Assembly (NCBI RefSeq): GCF_008642375.1 | Contig: NZ_CP029194.1 | Coordinates: forward strand, 248,001 to 312,000 | Source: Streptomyces venezuelae | GTDB taxonomy: Bacteria > Actinomycetota > Actinomycetes > Streptomycetales > Streptomycetaceae | Direction: 5' to 3' | DNA: 64,000 bases | In this document: in pieces, positions 43,082-50,939 of the stretch | Layout: every line of letters starts with the position of its first letter | Position numbering within the stretch: the first letter of the stretch is position 1 | The notes under the pieces: generated by a model | Databases searched by the model: none | The model's input: the letters and a program-made list of their open reading frames with translations, nothing else | What the model was told of the DNA's origin: nothing | Position numbers and translations under genes: made by a program

Positions 43082-44153
43082 ACGACGAGGTCTCAGTGTC
43101 AGGCTGAGGCTCAACCTCAGCTACGCGGGGTTCCTGACCGTCGCGGGCGCGCTCCTGCTGGCCGTGGTGTGGGGCTTCCTGCTGCGCTACGTACCCGACA
43201 ATTCCCAAGGTCTGCTCGGGATCTCGCCCAACCGCTACCTTCTCGTACGCACTTTCGCCCCCGCCGCAGCCGTGGCCATGGTTCTCCTCCTCGTGCTCGG
43301 CCTCGCCGGGGGGTGGATCCTCGCCGGCCGGATGCTCGCGCCGCTCACGCAGATCACCGCCGCCGCACGGACGGCGGGGAACGGATCGCTCTCCCACCGG
43401 ATCCACATGGAAGGCCGGGAGGACGAGTTCCGTGAACTCGCGGACGCGTTCGACGCCATGCTCGAACAACTCGAGTCGCACGTCGCCGAGCAGCAGAGGT
43501 TCGCCGCGAACGCCTCGCACGAACTGCGCACCCCGCTGGCCATCTCCCAGACACTGCTCGACGTCGCCCGCAGAGACCCCACACGGGACCGTGACGAACT
43601 CCTCGAACGCCTCCAGGCTGTCAACACCCGCGCCATCGATCTCACCGAGGCCCTCCTCCTGCTCAGCCGCAGCGACCGCGGGAACGTCGCCCGCACGAGC
43701 GTCGACCTCTCCCTCCTCGCCGAGGAGGCCGCCGAAACCCTGCTCCCACTCGCCGAACAGCGCGGGATCACGCTCGACGTCACCGGCGGACCGACCCGGA
43801 CCAGTGGCTCCGAAGAACTCCTGCTGCACATGGCGACCAACCTCGTCCAGAACGCGATCGTCCACAACCTCCCCAGCGGCGGCACCGTGACGGTCCACAC
43901 CGAGACGCAGGACGACGCGAGCGTGCTGCGGGTCGAGAACAGCGGTCGTCCACTCCCCTCGGAACTGGTGCCGACCCTCACCGAGCCCTTCCAACGAGGA
44001 ACGGAGCGCGCACGCACCGACGAACACGCCGGTGTCGGCCTCGGCCTCGCCATCGTGCAGAGCATCGTCCGCGCCCACGGCGGCGCCCTCGACCTCGTCG
44101 CCCGCCCCGGCGGTGGCCTCCTCGCCACGGTCCGCCTTCCCGGCGAGCGATAG
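43074..44153 (+). CDS. Sensor histidine kinase (HAMP-HisKA-HATPase)
   Basis: A 359-aa kinase: helix 1 (LRLNLSYAGFLTVAGALLLAV), a short extracellular loop of about 35 aa, helix 2 (AAAVAMVLLLVLGLAGGWIL), a HAMP domain, the H-box FAANASHELRTPLAIS, and N/G boxes NLVQNAIVHN and GVGLGLAIVQSIV. The short sensor loop points to intramembrane sensing. The ATG lies inside the end of the regulator gene (8 bp overlap), so the two are coupled. Confidence 0.92.
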   Translation: MRRRRGLSVRLRLNLSYAGFLTVAGALLLAVVWGFLLRYVPDNSQGLLGISPNRYLLVRTFAPAAAVAMVLLLVLGLAGGWILAGRMLAPLTQITAAARTAGNGSLSHRIHMEGREDEFRELADAFDAMLEQLESHVAEQQRFAANASHELRTPLAISQTLLDVARRDPTRDRDELLERLQAVNTRAIDLTEALLLLSRSDRGNVARTSVDLSLLAEEAAETLLPLAEQRGITLDVTGGPTRTSGSEELLLHMATNLVQNAIVHNLPSGGTVTVHTETQDDASVLRVENSGRPLPSELVPTLTEPFQRGTERARTDEHAGVGLGLAIVQSIVRAHGGALDLVARPGGGLLATVRLPGER

Positions 44154-44187
44154 GCATCGACGGGGCGTCGGTACGGCCTACGATCGG

Positions 44188-44760
44188 ATGATGATCACTC
44201 CTGCCGTGCTCGACGCCGTGCCGACCTCGACCGCACCCGCCCTCGTGCTCCGCCCCTGGCACGTGGAGGACGTCGCGGCCTTGGTCGAGGTGTACCAGGA
44301 TCCCGTGCTCCGCCGATGGACGATGACGAGGATGGAGTGCGAGGACGACGGCCTGAGGTGGGTGCAGGCGCAGGAGCGGGGCTGGTCGGCGGGCGTCCGG
44401 TTCGGCTTCGCCGTTCACGAAGCGGCGAGCGGCACAGCACCCTCGCGACTGGTGGGCAACGTGGTACTCAAGGAGGTCGCCCCCGGGAAGCCCTCCGCCG
44501 AGGTCGGTTACTGGACGGCAGCGCGGGCTCGCGGGCGGAGCGTGGCTCCCAGGGCCGTCGAAGCCCTCACCGCCTGGGCCCTGGAGACCTTCCGGGCCGA
44601 CGGCCTGGAGCGCCTGGAACTGCTCCACCAGGTGGACAATCCGGCGTCCTGCCGCGTCGCGGTGAAATGCGGCTACGAGTTCGACCGGGCCCTCCCCGCA
44701 GCCCCGCCCGCCTACCCGCTCGACGGACACCTGCACATACGCCGCGCGCCCACCCGGTAG
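44188..44760 (+). CDS. GNAT acetyltransferase, RimJ/RimL-like
   Basis: A 190-aa N-acetyltransferase. It opens with LVLRPWHVEDVAALVEVYQDP, has the substrate-side WTMTRMECEDD, a core acetyl-CoA region (AEVGYWTAARARGRSVAPRAVEAL) and the NPASCRVAVKCGYEFD motif. This fits the RimJ/RimL group acting on protein N-termini or small amines. Two adjacent ATGs (44188, 44191) are possible. The 34-bp gap after the kinase gene allows read-through. Confidence 0.82.
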   Translation: MMITPAVLDAVPTSTAPALVLRPWHVEDVAALVEVYQDPVLRRWTMTRMECEDDGLRWVQAQERGWSAGVRFGFAVHEAASGTAPSRLVGNVVLKEVAPGKPSAEVGYWTAARARGRSVAPRAVEALTAWALETFRADGLERLELLHQVDNPASCRVAVKCGYEFDRALPAAPPAYPLDGHLHIRRAPTR

Positions 44761-44811
44761 GGCGGGACCTCCCAGCGCCGTGCCCCACCGCAGCACCGAC
44801 TCGCCACCGCC

Positions 44812-44855
44812 GCAGACGCCTCGCCCGCCAGAAGTCCCATGGGCAAGGCGTCTGC
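44812..44855. terminator. Terminator hairpin between convergent GNAT and depolymerase genes
   Basis: Arms 44812-44826 and 44841-44855 (outer 9 bp GCAGACGCC/GGCGTCTGC perfect; 15 bp with one mismatch) with a 14-nt loop. Sits 16 bp beyond the depolymerase stop and 52 bp beyond the GNAT stop. Confidence 0.85.
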
Positions 44856-44870
44856 CGTCGTCTCAGGTCG

Positions 44871-46340
44871 TCAGCACTTCACCCAGTAGCCCGGGGAGGT
44901 CTCCTTGATGGTGCTGGAGGCCAGGACGTTCCACAGGCCGAGGTTCTGGTTCGAGCCGTTGGCGTAGGTGTAGCCGCCGGACTGGTGGGCTCGTCCTGCC
45001 TGCGTGTGGGCGTAGTTGGTGGCCGTCACGCACGCCGAGGATCCCGTCGTGGTCGCGTTGACCATGCCGGACCTGGCGCCGACGGTTCCGGAGGCGTCCA
45101 CGGCGGCCACGGTGTAGCCGTAGCTCGTGCCCGCGGCCAGACCGGTGTCGGTGTAGGCGGCCGACGTGACCGGCGTGGTGCTGACCTTCGTGCCGTCGCG
45201 GTACACGTTGTAGGAAGCCGCGCCCGGGACGGAGTTCCAGGACAGCGAGGCGCTGGTCCCTGTCGTCGCGGTGACGGTCAGGCCGGTCGGAGCGGGCAGG
45301 GTGGCCGGGGGGTTCGCGGTTCCTGCGCCGAGCGCTCTGGCCATGTTCATCACGGCCGTCATCTGCGGGCCGGACTTCTGGGCGTAGTCGGCCGACTTGT
45401 ATCCCCACCAGTCCCAGCAGCCGCGCGGGTTGCCGGTCATGGTGGTGGCCTGCGGGTAGAGGACGATCATGTCGTTGGTGTCGGCGTACTCGTTGAGGTA
45501 GGCCTTGTCCATGAGGGCGTTGCCGACGAGACCGAAGTCCTGGTAGCAGCCATGGAGGGTGACCATCAGCTTGCAGGACGCGCCGCTCTGGCAGGACTGC
45601 GGGACGTAGGCGAAGCCCTCGTTGCCCATGCTGATCGCGCCGGCGCTGCCGCCGGGGGCGTAGGTGCTCTGGCCGAACCGGACCAGTCTGCCGGTCAGGG
45701 CGGAGGAGGAGGCGGGGTTCACGCTGCCGAGCAGGTGCGTCAGCATCTCCTTCACCGGGTCGCCGCCGCAGTTGTTGACGTACGGCGAGCTGGTGGAGGT
45801 ACACGAGTTGGGGCCGAGTGGGCTGACCCAGGCGTGGCCGGAGGACGACGTGTTGTCGTAGACCACGTCCGCGCCGAAGTCGCGGTAGTAGGTGGCGAGA
45901 TCGTCGTTCACAGCCGCCTTGACGGTGTTGTCGTTGGTGCCGTGGAACAGCCACACCTTGTCGCCCGACATGTTGGCGACGGGGTCGACCTTGCCGGCCG
46001 TCGCCCGGTCCCGGGTCAACTGCTCCAGCTGAGCCGGGGTCTTGCGCGCCATGAGGGTGTCCATACAGGCGTACTGGGCCGTGTTGACACTGTTCTGCGC
46101 GCAGTCGTACGCGCCGGCCGAGAAGATGCCCGCACCCTCGAAGACGTCGGAGTAGGCGACGTGCATCTGGTTGGCCATGAACCCGCCGGACGAGAGCCCG
46201 CTGACGTAGGTCGAGCTGATGTCGTACTGCTGCAGGGAGCCCGGGGTCGGTGTCGGCACGGCCGCCGTCGCACCGCCGGCCGTCGTCGCGGCGATGCCGA
46301 CGGCCGCCAGGGCGGCGACGAGGAGCTTTCTGATCTTCAT
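44871..46340 (-). CDS. phaZ: Extracellular poly(3-hydroxybutyrate) depolymerase, type II
   Basis: A 489-aa secreted esterase. Signal peptide 1-27. The catalytic domain has the lipase box VSGLSSGGF (Ser about 50) near its start, then FHGTNDNTV (Asp) and SSGHAWVS (His), with the oxyanion motif LHGCYQDF after the lipase box. That order is characteristic of type II PHB depolymerases. A fibronectin-III linker (about 340-425) and a 60-residue C-terminal module (YAHTQAGRAHQSGGYTYANG...) likely binding polymer complete the standard architecture. The ATG at 46340 fits GGAG spacing better than the ATG two codons earlier. Releases hydroxybutyrate oligomers. Confidence 0.9.
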   Translation of the reverse strand: MKIRKLLVAALAAVGIAATTAGGATAAVPTPTPGSLQQYDISSTYVSGLSSGGFMANQMHVAYSDVFEGAGIFSAGAYDCAQNSVNTAQYACMDTLMARKTPAQLEQLTRDRATAGKVDPVANMSGDKVWLFHGTNDNTVKAAVNDDLATYYRDFGADVVYDNTSSSGHAWVSPLGPNSCTSTSSPYVNNCGGDPVKEMLTHLLGSVNPASSSALTGRLVRFGQSTYAPGGSAGAISMGNEGFAYVPQSCQSGASCKLMVTLHGCYQDFGLVGNALMDKAYLNEYADTNDMIVLYPQATTMTGNPRGCWDWWGYKSADYAQKSGPQMTAVMNMARALGAGTANPPATLPAPTGLTVTATTGTSASLSWNSVPGAASYNVYRDGTKVSTTPVTSAAYTDTGLAAGTSYGYTVAAVDASGTVGARSGMVNATTTGSSACVTATNYAHTQAGRAHQSGGYTYANGSNQNLGLWNVLASSTIKETSPGYWVKC

Positions 46341-46478
46341 TCGCATCTCCAGGTGGGGGTGAGGATGCCGACATCCTGATGAACGGCGGTGACTCCGGCC
46401 CACATGTCGTCCCACCACTTCCGCGGTCCGCGATGTGGCGCGCGTTGCCATAGATGCGAAGAGATCAGGCCTGCATCG

Positions 46479-48413
46479 TCAGTGGCCCGGCGTTCCGTGG
46501 GACAGCTGGTGGAGGCGGAGCGCCAGGTGGATCTCCAGGGCGCTCGCGGGGGTGTTCCAGTCGGGGCCGAGGAGCTGGGCGACGCGGTCGAGGCGCTGGA
46601 CGACCGTGTTCACATGGACGTGGAGAGCGTCCTTGGCGCGGGCCAGGCTCGAACCCTGCTCGTAGTAGGCGTGCAGGGTGCGGACGAGTTCGGTGCCGCG
46701 CTCCGTGTCGTAGGCGAGGACGGGGCCGAGGACGCGGTCGACGTACGAGGCGATGTCGGCGCGGTCGCCGAGCAGGACGCCGATGAAGCCGAGCTCCGCG
46801 ATGTCGGCTCCGCTGCCGGTGCGGCCGAGGGAGTGGAGCGCGGTGAGGCAGCGCTGGGCCTCGGCGTGGAGGTCGGCGTGCTGCTCGGGGCCGGTGCCTG
46901 GGCCCGCCGCGCCCACGGTGACCGGTGCGCCGATGATCCGGGCGAGGTCGGCGGCGAGGTCGCGGGCGAGGGTGCCGGGCCGGTCGCAGGGCGCGAGCAG
47001 GACGGTGTTGCCGTGCCGGGTGCCGGCCAGACCTCCGAGTCTGCAGGCGGTACGGGAGTTCTCCGCGGCGAGCCGGGGACGCAGGGCGGGTGCGCAGTCG
47101 AGGACGGCGACGGCATGGGGGCGGGCGAGGTCGAGGCCGAGGCGTCGGGCGCGCAGGGTGAGGCTGCCTCCGTCCCAGTGCGCCGAGGAGGCGGGGCCGG
47201 CGAGGAGGTCGTCGAGGAGTTCGCCACGTACGCGGTCCTCGGTCTCGGCGACCGAGCGGCGGATCAGGAGGAGCATGGCGGTGACGAGCGCCGCGCGTTC
47301 GAACAGCCGCCGGTCGGCTTCGGGGAGTTCCGCGCGTCCGGTCAGGACGATGCTGCCCAGGGGTTCGGCTCCGGCGAGGACGGCGCAGGTCCAGACGCCG
47401 TCGGCGTGGACCGCGCGGCCCTCGGTGTGCGAGGCGTCGAGGCTCGCGGGCGGGGGCGTCACCGGGTCGGTGCCGACGCGGGCCAGTTCGCTGCCGTCGG
47501 TGTCGTGGACGGCGACCCCGCCGCCGAGGAGCGCCGCGATCTCGGCCGCGACCTCGTCGGTGCCCGCGCCGCGCAGCACCAGCTTGGACAGCCGGTCGTG
47601 GGCGTCGGAGGCCTGGTGGAGGGCCTCGCTGTGGGCGTGGGCCCGCGCGTTGGCGGCTTCGAGCCGGGCGAGCGCGGTGCGGGTCTCCCCCAGTCGGCGG
47701 GTGCTGTCGATGGCGACGGCGGCGTGGTCGGCGAGTGAGGCGAGGAGGGCGATGGCGTCGGGGGTGAACTCGCGCGGGGTGCGGTCCGCCGCGAAGAGGA
47801 CGCCGATGATCTCCTCGCCCAGGCGCAGGGGGACACCGAGGATGCCGCGCAGGCCTTCCTCGGACACGCCGTCGTCGATGGTGCCGGTGTGCCGGTAGCG
47901 GGGGTCTGCGTGGTAGTCCGTGCTGGCGTACGGGCGGGCGGTCTGCGCGACCAGGCCGCCCAGGCCCTCGCCCATCCCGAGCCGCAGCTGCTGGAAGGCC
48001 GCCGAGACGGAACCCTCGGTGACCCGCATGAACGTGTCGTGCGCGACCGGGTCGTTCAGTGTCAGATAGGCGACGTCCGACCCGAGCAGCGTCCGGGCCC
48101 GGCGGACGATGGCGCGCAGGACGGAGTCGAGGTCCCGGAGCCGGGCCAGATCTCCTGCGGTGTCGAACAACGCCACCAGCTCCGCCTCCCGGCGCCGGTA
48201 CTGGTCGAGCACCCGCCGCACCGACAGCGCGACCTCGGTGGTCTCCTCGATCCATGCGACATCCGCCGGGACTGCCCCGACGGCCCGCGAGCGCGCGGGT
48301 TCGCGTGCGAGCTCCTGGGCGGGCGAGTCGGCGGCGAGAAGGTCGAACAGGCGGCGCGCGGCCGTCTCGGTGGGCGAAGGCGTTCGGGCATCGGCTCGAC
48401 GACCGGCGGTCAT
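46479..48413 (-). CDS. GAF/PucR-type transcriptional regulator
   Basis: A 644-aa regulator. A GAF sensor domain lies at about 95-245 (VAYLTLNDPVAHDTFMRVTEG; ILGVPLRLGEEIIGVLFAAD), a central GGDEF-like/PucR region at about 390-520, and the C-terminal PucR helix-turn-helix at about 575-635 (YYEQGSSLARAKDALHVHVN, then TVVQRLDRVAQLLG). It is downstream of the symporter and dehydrogenase on the same strand, so it most likely controls hydroxybutyrate use with a small metabolite as signal. ATG start at 48413. Confidence 0.85.
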   Translation of the reverse strand: MTAGRRADARTPSPTETAARRLFDLLAADSPAQELAREPARSRAVGAVPADVAWIEETTEVALSVRRVLDQYRRREAELVALFDTAGDLARLRDLDSVLRAIVRRARTLLGSDVAYLTLNDPVAHDTFMRVTEGSVSAAFQQLRLGMGEGLGGLVAQTARPYASTDYHADPRYRHTGTIDDGVSEEGLRGILGVPLRLGEEIIGVLFAADRTPREFTPDAIALLASLADHAAVAIDSTRRLGETRTALARLEAANARAHAHSEALHQASDAHDRLSKLVLRGAGTDEVAAEIAALLGGGVAVHDTDGSELARVGTDPVTPPPASLDASHTEGRAVHADGVWTCAVLAGAEPLGSIVLTGRAELPEADRRLFERAALVTAMLLLIRRSVAETEDRVRGELLDDLLAGPASSAHWDGGSLTLRARRLGLDLARPHAVAVLDCAPALRPRLAAENSRTACRLGGLAGTRHGNTVLLAPCDRPGTLARDLAADLARIIGAPVTVGAAGPGTGPEQHADLHAEAQRCLTALHSLGRTGSGADIAELGFIGVLLGDRADIASYVDRVLGPVLAYDTERGTELVRTLHAYYEQGSSLARAKDALHVHVNTVVQRLDRVAQLLGPDWNTPASALEIHLALRLHQLSHGTPGH

Positions 48414-48538
48414 GGGGCCTCCTCGCGGCCGTACGGGCAGGTGGTTCTGCGGGTGACGAGCCCGGTCGCCGTGATGCCCGGTCCGCCGTCGTCACGTCCA
48501 TGACGACGACGGCCGGGCGGCCGGCGGGTGGGACGAAG

Positions 48539-49906
48539 CTAGGCGCGGTCGCCCGCGGTGACCACGGGCTCCGCCGCGGCCTCCTCGTCCCGGGAGCGGC
48601 TGAGGTCACGGCCGAGGGTCTCCCTGGTGACGGCCACCGTGATGGTGGTGATCACTGCCGCCGCACAGAGGTAGATGCTGATGGGCGTGGAGCTGCCGTA
48701 GTCCTTCAGGAGTTCGACCGCGATGATCGGGGCGAGGGCGCCGGCGATGATGGAGGCGAGCTGGGAGCCCATGGAGGCGCCGGAGTAGCGGACCTTGGTG
48801 TCGAACATCTCGGAGATGAACGCGGCCTGCGGCCCGTACATCGCGCCGTGCAGCAGCAGGCCGGCGGTGACGGCCAGGGTGATGACCACGAACGACTTCG
48901 AGTCGACGAGGCCGAAGAAGACGAAGGCCCAGAACGCCATGCCCGCGGAACCGACCAGGGTCACCGGGCGCCGGCCTATCCGGTCGGAGAGCGCGCCCCA
49001 CATCGGGATGGTGACGAAGTGGACGGCAGAGCCGATGAGGACGGCGTTCAGCGCGGTGCTCTTCGGCAGCTCCAGGTGCACGGTGACGTACACGAGGAGG
49101 AAGGAGGTGAGGATGTAGTACGAGATGTTCTCGCCGAAGCGGGTGCCGATGGCCGACAGCACCTCGCGCCAGCTGCGCCGGAACACCTCGACGACCGGAG
49201 CCTCCTCCTTGACGCCCGCGGCGGCGGCCGCCTCGGCCTTCGCCTGGGCCTCCAGGAACACCGGGGACTCGGAGACCGAGACGCGGATCCACAGACCGAT
49301 CAGCACGAGGAGACCGGACAGCAGGAACGGGATCCGCCAGCCCCAGGCCTGGAAGTCGGCCTCCGACTGGACGGCGGCCAGCAGCGCCAGGACACCGGTG
49401 GCGAGCAGGTTGCCGCCGGGGGCACCGGCCTGTGGCCACGAGGCCCAGAAGCCGCGGTGCTTGTCGCCGCCGTGCTCGGAGACGATGAGGACGGCCCCGC
49501 CCCACTCGCCGCCCAGGGCGAAGCCCTGGACCAGCCGCAGCACGGTGAGCAGGATCGGCGCCCAGACGCCGATGTTCTCGTAGGTGGGCAGCAGGCCCAT
49601 CGCGAAGGTGGCGCCGCCCATCATCAGGAGGCTCAGCACCAGGAGCTTCTTGCGCCCGATCTTGTCCCCGAAGTGCCCGAAGACGATGCCGCCGAGCGGC
49701 CGGGCGGCGAATCCGATGGCGTACGTGATGAAGGCGATCAGCGTGCCCACGAGGGGGTCGGCGCTGGGGAAGAACAGGGTGTTGAAGACGAGCGCGGCGG
49801 CGGAGCCGTAGAGGAAGAAGTCGTACCACTCGATGGTCGTGCCGATCAGGCTCGCTCCGACGATGCGGCCGATGCCGCTTCTCGGCTGGGTGGTGGTGTC
49901 AGACAT
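48539..49906 (-). CDS. MHS-family metabolite:H+ symporter (MFS)
   Basis: A 455-aa major-facilitator transporter with 12 helices and the metabolite/H+ symporter hallmarks: IGTTIEWYDFFLYGSAA at the start, GHFGDKIGRKK in the first half-loop and DRIGRRPVT in the second. Substrates of this family are small carboxylates (shikimate, ketoglutarate, dicarboxylates). Placed between the 3-hydroxybutyrate dehydrogenase and the regulator, import of 3-hydroxybutyrate is the natural reading. The ATG at 49906 follows GGTGA. Confidence 0.88.
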   Translation of the reverse strand: MSDTTTQPRSGIGRIVGASLIGTTIEWYDFFLYGSAAALVFNTLFFPSADPLVGTLIAFITYAIGFAARPLGGIVFGHFGDKIGRKKLLVLSLLMMGGATFAMGLLPTYENIGVWAPILLTVLRLVQGFALGGEWGGAVLIVSEHGGDKHRGFWASWPQAGAPGGNLLATGVLALLAAVQSEADFQAWGWRIPFLLSGLLVLIGLWIRVSVSESPVFLEAQAKAEAAAAAGVKEEAPVVEVFRRSWREVLSAIGTRFGENISYYILTSFLLVYVTVHLELPKSTALNAVLIGSAVHFVTIPMWGALSDRIGRRPVTLVGSAGMAFWAFVFFGLVDSKSFVVITLAVTAGLLLHGAMYGPQAAFISEMFDTKVRYSGASMGSQLASIIAGALAPIIAVELLKDYGSSTPISIYLCAAAVITTITVAVTRETLGRDLSRSRDEEAAAEPVVTAGDRA

Positions 49907-49973
49907 GGATTCACCGGTTTCACGAACGGACGGGACGGGGGTGGAACGCAAAAAAAAGGGGGGCGGGAGCGGG

Positions 49974-50768
49974 TCAGCTCGCGGTCCAGCCGCCGTCGAG
50001 CGGCAGGGAGGCACCTGTCAGGTAGCCGGAGTGCGGACCGCACAGCCAGAGCACGGCCGCGGCGACCTCGTCGGCCTCCAGGAGCCGCTTGACCGGCGAG
50101 CGGGCCAGCATCACGTTGGTCAGGACGTCGCCCTCGCTGATGCCGTGGGCCACGGCCTGGTCGCGGACCTGGCCTTCGACCAGCGGGGTACGGACGTACC
50201 CGGGGTTCACGCAGTTGCTGGTGACGCCGTGCGGGGCGCCTTCGATCGCGGCGACCTTGCTCAGCCCCTCCAGGGCGTGCTTGGCGGTGACGTACGCGGA
50301 CTTGAAGGCGCTCGCTCGCAGGCCGTGGACGCTGGAGACGTTGACGACGCGGCCCCACCCGCGGGCGTACATGTGCGGCAGTGACCGCCGCATGAGCAGG
50401 AACGGGGCGGTGACCATCACCTTCTGGATGAGCTCGAACCGGTCCGGCGGGAACTCCGTGAGCGGGGCGACGTGCTGGAGGCCGGCGTTGTTGACGAGGA
50501 TGTCGATCTCGGTGGGCAGGAGGTCGATGGCGCCCGGGTCGGCGAGGTCGGCGACCTGCGCCTCGCCGCCGGCGATCTCGGCGACGGCCTTCGCCGCGTC
50601 GGCGTCCCTGTCGACCACGTGGACGAAGGCCCCTGCCTGTGCCAGAGCGAGGACGCAGGCCCGGCCGATGCCGCTGCCGCCGCCCGTCACCATTGCGGTG
50701 CGCCCGCTCAGCTCGGTCGCGGCCGCAGGTGACGGCAGCCGGTCCGGGGTGGGAAATGTGTTCGTCAT
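49974..50768 (-). CDS. 3-hydroxybutyrate dehydrogenase (SDR)
   Basis: A 264-aa short-chain dehydrogenase: TGGGSGIGRA (NAD binding), NNAGLQHVAPL, VVNVSSVHGL and the catalytic SAYVTAKHAL (Tyr/Lys). The NNAGLQHVAP and SSVHGLRAS stretches are typical of bacterial D-3-hydroxybutyrate dehydrogenases, which convert 3-hydroxybutyrate to acetoacetate with NAD+. First gene of the operon dehydrogenase-symporter-regulator; a perfect palindrome sits 70 bp upstream. Confidence 0.88.
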   Translation of the reverse strand: MTNTFPTPDRLPSPAAATELSGRTAMVTGGGSGIGRACVLALAQAGAFVHVVDRDADAAKAVAEIAGGEAQVADLADPGAIDLLPTEIDILVNNAGLQHVAPLTEFPPDRFELIQKVMVTAPFLLMRRSLPHMYARGWGRVVNVSSVHGLRASAFKSAYVTAKHALEGLSKVAAIEGAPHGVTSNCVNPGYVRTPLVEGQVRDQAVAHGISEGDVLTNVMLARSPVKRLLEADEVAAAVLWLCGPHSGYLTGASLPLDGGWTAS

Positions 50769-50837
50769 GGCCGGAAACAGTAGGGAGACCGCGAGATCTG
50801 ACCCATGGATGCGACCGCCATAAAGCCAGGCAGATCA

Positions 50838-50854
50838 ATGGTGTGGAACACCAT
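50838..50854. promoter_or_regulatory. Operator candidate ATGGTGT-GGA-ACACCAT
   Basis: Perfect 17-bp inverted repeat (7-bp arms, 3-bp centre) 70-86 bp upstream of the 3-hydroxybutyrate dehydrogenase start, inside the region expected to hold its promoter. Probable binding site of the pathway regulator. Confidence 0.6.
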
Positions 50855-50939
50855 AGGAGGACGACACGCGAAGGCTCTGGGCAGGGCGGGGCACGGCGCG
50901 GGGCAGGGCAGGACCGGGCAGCCGTTGGGGGGGTAGCGG

